Shown here piece by piece: positions 4,663 through 8,143 of a stretch of 8,143 nucleotides of DNA. Below the pieces are notes generated by a model, which was not told the DNA's origin, ran no database searches, and saw nothing but the letters and a program-made list of their open reading frames with translations. Origin of the DNA: Actinomycetota bacterium (GTDB taxonomy: Bacteria; Actinomycetota; Actinomycetes; Streptosporangiales; Streptosporangiaceae); assembly GCA_003161205.1 (NCBI GenBank), contig PMOU01000111.1, positions 1 to 8,143 on the forward strand. The letters are read 5' to 3'. A program made the translations under genes and the position numbers. Within the stretch, counting starts at the first letter, position 1. Each line of letters opens with the position of its first letter.

Positions 4663-6291
4663 TCAGGCCCCGGCCGGCACGAGGTCCCTGACGTAGCTGC
4701 CCGGCGCGGCCTCCAGGACTGGGCGCCCGGCGCTGCCAAGCTGTTCAGGAGCGGCCTTGGTGCCGGCTGACTGCGCGATGATCCAGTCCGCCCAGTGGGT
4801 CCACCAGGTCCCGGTGTGCTTCTGCGCCGTCTCCAGCCACGCCTGCGGGTCAGCTCCCGGCTCGGCTCCGGTATAGAAGACCGCCTTCGGGTTGCCGGGC
4901 GGATTGACCAGGCTCTGGATGTGCCCGGCATTGCTGAGCACGAAGGTGCTCGGTCCGGCCAGCAGTTGCGTGGTGCGGTAGCAGCTGGTCCACGGCGTGA
5001 GGTGGTCCGTGATCCCGCCGGTGACATAGACCGGCGCGGTGATGGTGCGCAGGTCAACAGGGGTGCCCAGGCAGGTCAGCGTGCCCGGTGTAGCCAGCGG
5101 GTTGTGCTCGAAGATGTCCAGGAACTGGGCGTGCAGGGCGGCGGGCAGGTTCGTCCCGTCGGCGTTCCAGGCCAGGATGTCGAACGCCGGCGGCTTGTCG
5201 CCCATCAGGTAGTTGTTGACCCAGGCTTTCCACACCAGGTCATCGGGCCGCATCCAGGTGAACGCGCCGCCCATGTCCCGGGCGCTGATCACGCCGGCCC
5301 GCGCCGAGTTCCATCGGGCCAGGGCGAGCAGCCGGGACGCGGAGAACGCCTTGATCGGCACCTCCTGCCCCCAGTCGAGCAGGGTCACCGCGTAGCTCGC
5401 CGAGTGCACCGGCTGCTCGCCGAGGGCGGCCAGGCGGTTGAGCGCCAGCGTCGTCAAGATGCCGCCCGCGCAGAAGCCGATGACGTCGATGTCCGGCGCT
5501 CCGGTCACCTCCCGGACCGCTTCGATCGCCGACAGCACGCGGCCCGCGTAGGTGTCGAGGTTCCAGTCAGCCTGGTCACGTGTGGGGTTCCGCCAGCTCA
5601 GCATGAAGGTCTGCAGCCCGCGGCCGACCGCGTACTCGACCATGCTGCGGCCCGGACGCAGGTCGAGGAAGTAGTACCGGCCGATCGGCGGCGGGATGAT
5701 CAGGACCGGCCGGGCCTGCACCTGCTCGGTGCTCGGGGCGTACTGGATCACCTCCGCCACCGGGTCGCGATCCACCACCGCCCCGGGCGTGACCGCGAAG
5801 TCGCGGCCCACCTGGTAGGCACTGCCGTCCACGATGGACGGCATGCCGCCGTTGTGGCGCACGTCGCCGGCCATGTTCTTCAGGCCGCGCAGCAGCGACG
5901 CGCCGCCGGTTTCGTAGGCGTGCTTCACCGCGGCGGGGTTGCCGAGCAGGACGTTCGTCGGAGCGGCGGCGCTCTCGGCGATCGTGAGCAGGAAGCGCGC
6001 CGCGGGCCCGGCCTGACCGGTGCGGGCCAGGCCGTCGGCCGCCTCGTCCGCGCGGGCGCAGGCGGCCGTGTAGGCCTGTGCCAGCCTGCGGTAGTAGGGA
6101 TGCTGGGTCCAGGCCGGATCCCGGAACCGCGCGTCGCCGGCGGCCGGGCGCACCTCGGACCTGCCCGCCGCGATGCTCACCAGGTCGGTGGCCAGCTTCC
6201 AGGAGCTGCCGTACAGCGCCCCGATCCGTGCCAGGGGGCCCCGCGCATCAGGCGCCGTCCCGTCCGGTCCTGCCGACTCACCTGACGTCAC
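4663..6291 (-). CDS. phaC: Polyhydroxyalkanoate synthase (PhaC)
   Basis: PhaC polymerises (R)-3-hydroxyacyl-CoA into polyhydroxyalkanoate at the granule surface. From the chosen start the protein has 542 aa, near the class I/II length. An N-terminal PhaC_N-like region (about 50-220) precedes an alpha/beta-hydrolase core. Seen in order: IIPPPIGRYYFLDL (199-212), SWRNP (232-236), the lipase-like box GFCAGG with nucleophile Cys274, a long conserved block VWKAWVNNYLMG...PPAFDILAWN (354-376), Asp429 in TGGITDHLTPW, and His457 in SNAGHIQSLVNPPGNPK. The catalytic Cys-Asp-His triad is complete. The tail AAPGSYVRD is typical. Start choice: a TTG at 6303 gives four more residues, but GGAGG at 6301-6297 overlaps it and lies 5 nt before the in-frame GTG at 6291. 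A same-strand SDR follows after 132 nt; no phaE or phaR is in view, arguing against class III/IV. Confidence 0.93.
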   Translation of the reverse strand: MTSGESAGPDGTAPDARGPLARIGALYGSSWKLATDLVSIAAGRSEVRPAAGDARFRDPAWTQHPYYRRLAQAYTAACARADEAADGLARTGQAGPAARFLLTIAESAAAPTNVLLGNPAAVKHAYETGGASLLRGLKNMAGDVRHNGGMPSIVDGSAYQVGRDFAVTPGAVVDRDPVAEVIQYAPSTEQVQARPVLIIPPPIGRYYFLDLRPGRSMVEYAVGRGLQTFMLSWRNPTRDQADWNLDTYAGRVLSAIEAVREVTGAPDIDVIGFCAGGILTTLALNRLAALGEQPVHSASYAVTLLDWGQEVPIKAFSASRLLALARWNSARAGVISARDMGGAFTWMRPDDLVWKAWVNNYLMGDKPPAFDILAWNADGTNLPAALHAQFLDIFEHNPLATPGTLTCLGTPVDLRTITAPVYVTGGITDHLTPWTSCYRTTQLLAGPSTFVLSNAGHIQSLVNPPGNPKAVFYTGAEPGADPQAWLETAQKHTGTWWTHWADWIIAQSAGTKAAPEQLGSAGRPVLEAAPGSYVRDLVPAGA

Positions 6292-6296
6292 ATGGG

Positions 6297-6301
6297 CCTC
6301 C
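6297..6301 (-). promoter_or_regulatory. Ribosome-binding site that sets the phaC start
   Basis: GGAGG (6301-6297 on the - strand) is followed by CCCAT and then GTG (6291-6289). The alternative TTG start at 6303-6301 overlaps this motif and has no other Shine-Dalgarno. The ATG at 6293-6291 is out of frame. Confidence 0.65.
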
Positions 6302-6359
6302 AACCGTTAGTTTCTGTAGCCCATCTCTAATTTAGGGCACAGCCGACCCGTTGGCGAGT

Positions 6360-6378
6360 CCTGTGCAGTCCGCACAGG
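6360..6378. promoter_or_regulatory. 7-bp-arm dyad, candidate operator between divergent promoters
   Basis: CCTGTGC (6360-6366) and GCACAGG (6372-6378) are exact complements around AGTCC. A third copy of the GCACAG hexamer lies at 6337-6342, 35 bp from the right-hand arm and close to the proposed phaC -10. Three copies of one half-site in 41 bp suggest a regulator binding site, though a chance dyad cannot be excluded. Confidence 0.45.
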
Positions 6379-6412
6379 CCTTACCAGGCCGGTATTTCCG
6401 AGTTTCTTGACG

Positions 6413-6431
6413 TTGACCACAGGAAGGTCAA
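6413..6431. promoter_or_regulatory. TTGACC-N7-GGTCAA inverted repeat
   Basis: TTGACC (6413-6418) and GGTCAA (6426-6431) are exact complements separated by 7 nt. The dyad falls directly after the proposed -35 (6407-6412) of the + strand promoter and covers the spacer, the usual place for a repressor site. The arms are short, so confidence is modest. Confidence 0.4.
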
Positions 6432-6462
6432 AGATGAGCCGTACCCATGGTTCGCTGAGCCT

Positions 6463-6470
6463 AAGGAGGT
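6463..6470 (+). promoter_or_regulatory. Near-perfect Shine-Dalgarno for the 6474 gene
   Basis: AAGGAGGT (6463-6470), within a longer match that also fits the 16S 3' end, precedes the GTG at 6474 by 3 nt. This is the strongest Shine-Dalgarno in the window, on a close spacing, and it fixes the GTG start. Confidence 0.75.
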
Positions 6471-6473
6471 GCC

Positions 6474-7094
6474 GTGGCCACCCCCCAATCAACCTCCCCG
6501 TCCGACCCGATCCAGCAGGTACTGACGTCCCTGGTCATCCGCGGCATGGCCCGCGGTGCGCCGGACGAGGTCACGGCCCGGCTGGCCGAGCAGGGCATGG
6601 TCATGGTGAAGGGACCCATCACCATGCCGACGCCCGACGGCACCGCCCTGGTCGCCAGGCTGCTGCGCCTGCCGCCGGGCGGCCAGGCCGAGCAGGACCT
6701 CAACCGGCTCTTCGACGGCTTCCTGCCCGTCAACCGGCGGCTGCGTGACGTGTGCTCGGCCTGGCAGACCTGCCCGGACGGCACCCCCAACGACCACACC
6801 GACGGCACGTACGACGACACCGTCCGGGACCGGCTGGATGAGGTCCACTCCTCCATCGGGCCGATCCTGCGCCGGATGGCGGTCATCGAGGACCGGCTGG
6901 CCGGCTACCGTCCGCGGCTGCAAGAGGCGCTGGACAAGTTCGACGACGGTGAGTCGAAGTGGCTCGCGTCCCCGCTCATTGACTCTTACCACACGATCTG
7001 GATGCAGCTGCATCAGGAGCTGATCCTCATGCTGGGCCTGACCCGCGCGGATGACGAGGCCCGCGAGGAACGGCTCGTCAGCGGCCGGACGTGA
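6474..7094 (+). CDS. Conserved actinobacterial protein of unknown function with winged-helix-like N-terminus
   Basis: The product is 206 aa. Residues about 13-64 (QQVLTSLVIRGMA, then DEVTARLAEQGMVMV, then ITMPTPDGTALVARLL) read like a degenerate winged helix: two helices, then 'G-x-V' leading into a beta wing and a following helix. Residues 75-190 are mostly helical, with the features NDHTD (106-110), ALDKFDDGESKWL (152-164) and a conserved-looking SYHTIWMQLHQELI (171-184). From memory, similar sequences occur in actinobacteria as stand-alone proteins or as C-terminal extensions near PEP-utilising enzymes; I cannot verify this here, and no function is established. It has no signal peptide or membrane span. 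The GTG start follows a near-perfect Shine-Dalgarno. The stop overlaps the start of the acyl-CoA dehydrogenase (GTGA, 7091-7094), so the two are coupled and probably act in the same process. DNA binding is possible but unproven. Confidence 0.85.
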   Translation: MATPQSTSPSDPIQQVLTSLVIRGMARGAPDEVTARLAEQGMVMVKGPITMPTPDGTALVARLLRLPPGGQAEQDLNRLFDGFLPVNRRLRDVCSAWQTCPDGTPNDHTDGTYDDTVRDRLDEVHSSIGPILRRMAVIEDRLAGYRPRLQEALDKFDDGESKWLASPLIDSYHTIWMQLHQELILMLGLTRADDEAREERLVSGRT

Positions 7095-8143
7095 CCCAAG
7101 TGACCCCGGACGTGAACACTGCGCAGCAGGACGCCGAGCGCGCCGCCGAACTCGCCGGGCTGCGCGAGGCTGTCTGTGATCTCATCGAAGGATCGGACGG
7201 CATCGCGGCCGCCCGCCGGCGGCTCGACACCGAGCCCGGCTACGACGAGCGGGCCTGGCGGCTGCTCGGCGGCGACATGGGCCTGGCGGGGCTGGGCCTT
7301 CCTGAAGACCTGGGAGGCGCCGGCGGCGGCCTGGCCGAGCTGACCGTCGTCGCCGAGGAACTGGGCCGCTCGCTGCTGCCGGTCCCGTTCTTCTCTTCTA
7401 CGGTCCTGGCCGGCCAGATCCTGGCCCGCTGCCCGGAGGCCGGACCTGAGGTGCTGGCCGGGCTCTCGGCAGGCCGCGAGCTGGCCGCGTTCGCCGGCAC
7501 CGGCTCCGATGGCTGCTGGCGGCCCGAGCACCTGCCGGTCGAAGCGACGCCGAACGGGTCGGCCTGGCGGCTGCGCGGCCAGGCCGACTTCGTCCTCGAC
7601 GGGGCCAGCGCCGCTCACCTGGTCGTCGCGGCCACGACCCCGTCCGGCTGCGACCTTTTCCTGGTCACGAGCGACGGCGCGGGCGACGGCGCGGGCGTCC
7701 GCCGCCGGGCGCTGCCGACCCTGGACCCGACGCGCGGACAGGCGTCGGTCAGCTTCGACGGCGCGGCCGGCACCCCGCTGACCACCGGTGGCGGCGGGGC
7801 TGGTCCGGTGGCCGCCGCGCTCGACGTGGCCCTGGTCGTGCTGGCGGCCGAGCAGGTCGGCGGGGCGGCCGCCTGCCTGGACATGGCCGTCGAGTACGCC
7901 AAGATCCGCCACCAGTTCAGCCGCCCGCTGGGCAGCTTCCAGGCCATCAAGCACAAGCTCGCCGATCTGCTGCTGCTGGTCGAAATGGGCCGCTCAGCCG
8001 TCGACCGTGCGGTGCTGGCCGAGCCGGACCCCGCCCGGCTGGCCGAGGCCGCGGCGGTGGCCAAGATCTGGTGCGGCGAGGCGTTCACCACGGTTGCCAC
8101 CGAGAACGTGCACGTCCACGGCGGCATCGGGTTCACCTGGGAG
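7091..8143 (+). CDS. Acyl-CoA dehydrogenase, divergent FadE type (3' partial)
   Basis: An open frame of 351 codons runs from the GTG at 7091 through the right edge without a stop. ACADs oxidise acyl-CoA thioesters to 2-enoyl-CoA with FAD. An N-terminal helical domain (about 20-130) contains LAGLGLPEDLGGAGGGL and VVAEELGRSLLPVPF. A middle beta region (about 135-235) follows. The C-terminal domain has AAEQVGGAAACLDMAVEYAK, then IRHQFSRPLGSFQAIKHKLAD (from residue 272), and HVHGGIGFTWE (341-351), the FAD/interface motif. Only a few tens of residues should be missing. The usual middle-domain TEPxAGSD motif is absent; the equivalent area reads FAGTGSDGCW. This is typical of subunits of heteromeric actinobacterial FadE enzymes, whose partner is often the adjacent gene (not in view). 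The start overlaps the previous stop by 4 nt; GTG codons at 7100 and 7112 are alternatives. Confidence 0.92.
   Translation, partial: MTQVTPDVNTAQQDAERAAELAGLREAVCDLIEGSDGIAAARRRLDTEPGYDERAWRLLGGDMGLAGLGLPEDLGGAGGGLAELTVVAEELGRSLLPVPFFSSTVLAGQILARCPEAGPEVLAGLSAGRELAAFAGTGSDGCWRPEHLPVEATPNGSAWRLRGQADFVLDGASAAHLVVAATTPSGCDLFLVTSDGAGDGAGVRRRALPTLDPTRGQASVSFDGAAGTPLTTGGGGAGPVAAALDVALVVLAAEQVGGAAACLDMAVEYAKIRHQFSRPLGSFQAIKHKLADLLLLVEMGRSAVDRAVLAEPDPARLAEAAAVAKIWCGEAFTTVATENVHVHGGIGFTWE
7673..7696 (+). repeat. Perfect 12-bp in-frame tandem duplication inside the acyl-CoA dehydrogenase
   Basis: GACGGCGCGGGC occurs twice in a row (7673-7684 and 7685-7696), encoding DGAG-DGAG at residues 195-202. It sits in a loop of the middle domain between the strand DLFLVTS and VRRRALP. 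The exact identity suggests a recent slippage event that a surface loop tolerates. Confidence 0.8.

Larger units (their letters stand above)
6292..6473. promoter_or_regulatory. Divergent control region between phaC and the 6474 operon
   Basis: This 182-nt gap must hold promoters for both directions and is locally less GC-rich than the genes. For the + strand, TTGACG (6407-6412) is followed after 17 nt by AAAGAT (6430-6435), a good -35 with a weak -10. For the - strand, TCGCCA (6357-6352) and, 17 nt on, TAAATT (6334-6329) match the sigma70-type consensus at 4 of 6 positions each. Two dyads lie within: 6360-6378 and 6413-6431. The promoter calls are by eye and tentative; the dyads are exact. 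Confidence 0.45.

Noticed and set aside
4795..6285. A 496-codon open frame on the + strand opposite phaC
   Set aside because: It is Arg/Gly/Val-rich with no recognisable motif and lies fully antisense to a PhaC with an intact triad. Long antisense frames are expected in high-GC DNA.
6407..6748. A + strand frame including ATG 6434, overlapping the start of the 6474 gene
   Set aside because: The translation is Arg/Pro/His/Gly-rich and in the wrong frame relative to the near-perfect Shine-Dalgarno. The 6474 frame has coherent helices and couples to the ACAD.
7013..7954. A 313-codon - strand frame opposite the acyl-CoA dehydrogenase
   Set aside because: It is the antisense shadow of the ACAD, which has clear family motifs and runs unbroken to the right edge.

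Overview
The window is high-GC DNA with strong G/C bias at third codon positions, dense gene packing, frequent GTG starts and 4 to 8 nt gene overlaps. The gene content fits Actinomycetota: a TIGR03086/mycothiol-type DinB-like protein, an actinobacterial PHA synthase, a divergent FadE-type acyl-CoA dehydrogenase and a conserved actinobacterial protein of unknown function. Genus cannot be told from the sequence.

Left block, + strand (1-1532). The 3' end of a sugar-type ABC transporter substrate-binding protein runs in from the left edge and is closed by a perfect 14-bp hairpin (290-321). Two small genes follow: an NTF2/SnoaL-like protein and a protein with a weak resemblance to RNase H-like DUF429 proteins. 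A perfect 8-bp hairpin lies just before the Shine-Dalgarno of the second. This block converges tail to tail, 10 bp apart, with the central block.

Central block, - strand (6291 down to 1543). Read in transcription order it is phaC (PHA synthase), a 132-nt gap, an SDR dehydrogenase of the 3-hydroxybutyrate dehydrogenase/acetoacetyl-CoA reductase type, a 78-aa unknown protein, a dihydrolipoyl dehydrogenase (E3) and a TIGR03086 protein. The last four look like one operon: gaps are 3 nt and about 35 nt, and the last junction is an 8-nt overlap. The 132-nt gap holds a 19-bp near-perfect palindrome, which is a good operator candidate for the SDR operon, and a 16-bp-period tandem repeat. PhaC and the SDR suggest polyhydroxyalkanoate or 3-hydroxyacyl-CoA metabolism. 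The E3 has no E1/E2 partner in view.

Right block, + strand (6474-8143). It is transcribed divergently from phaC across a 182-nt control region with several dyads. A conserved unknown protein with a winged-helix-like N-terminus is translationally coupled (GTGA overlap) to an acyl-CoA dehydrogenase that runs off the right edge. The dehydrogenase lacks the usual middle-domain TEPxAGSD motif, so it may be one half of a heteromeric enzyme.

No stretch longer than 300 bases lacks a gene. I saw no tRNA, rRNA, CRISPR array, insertion sequence or phage gene. The window looks like lipid and storage-carbon metabolism. I did not find a clearly new defence or mobile system. The least explained items are the 78-aa gene with its duplicated 3' end, the orphan E3 in a PHA context, and the operator-like dyads.
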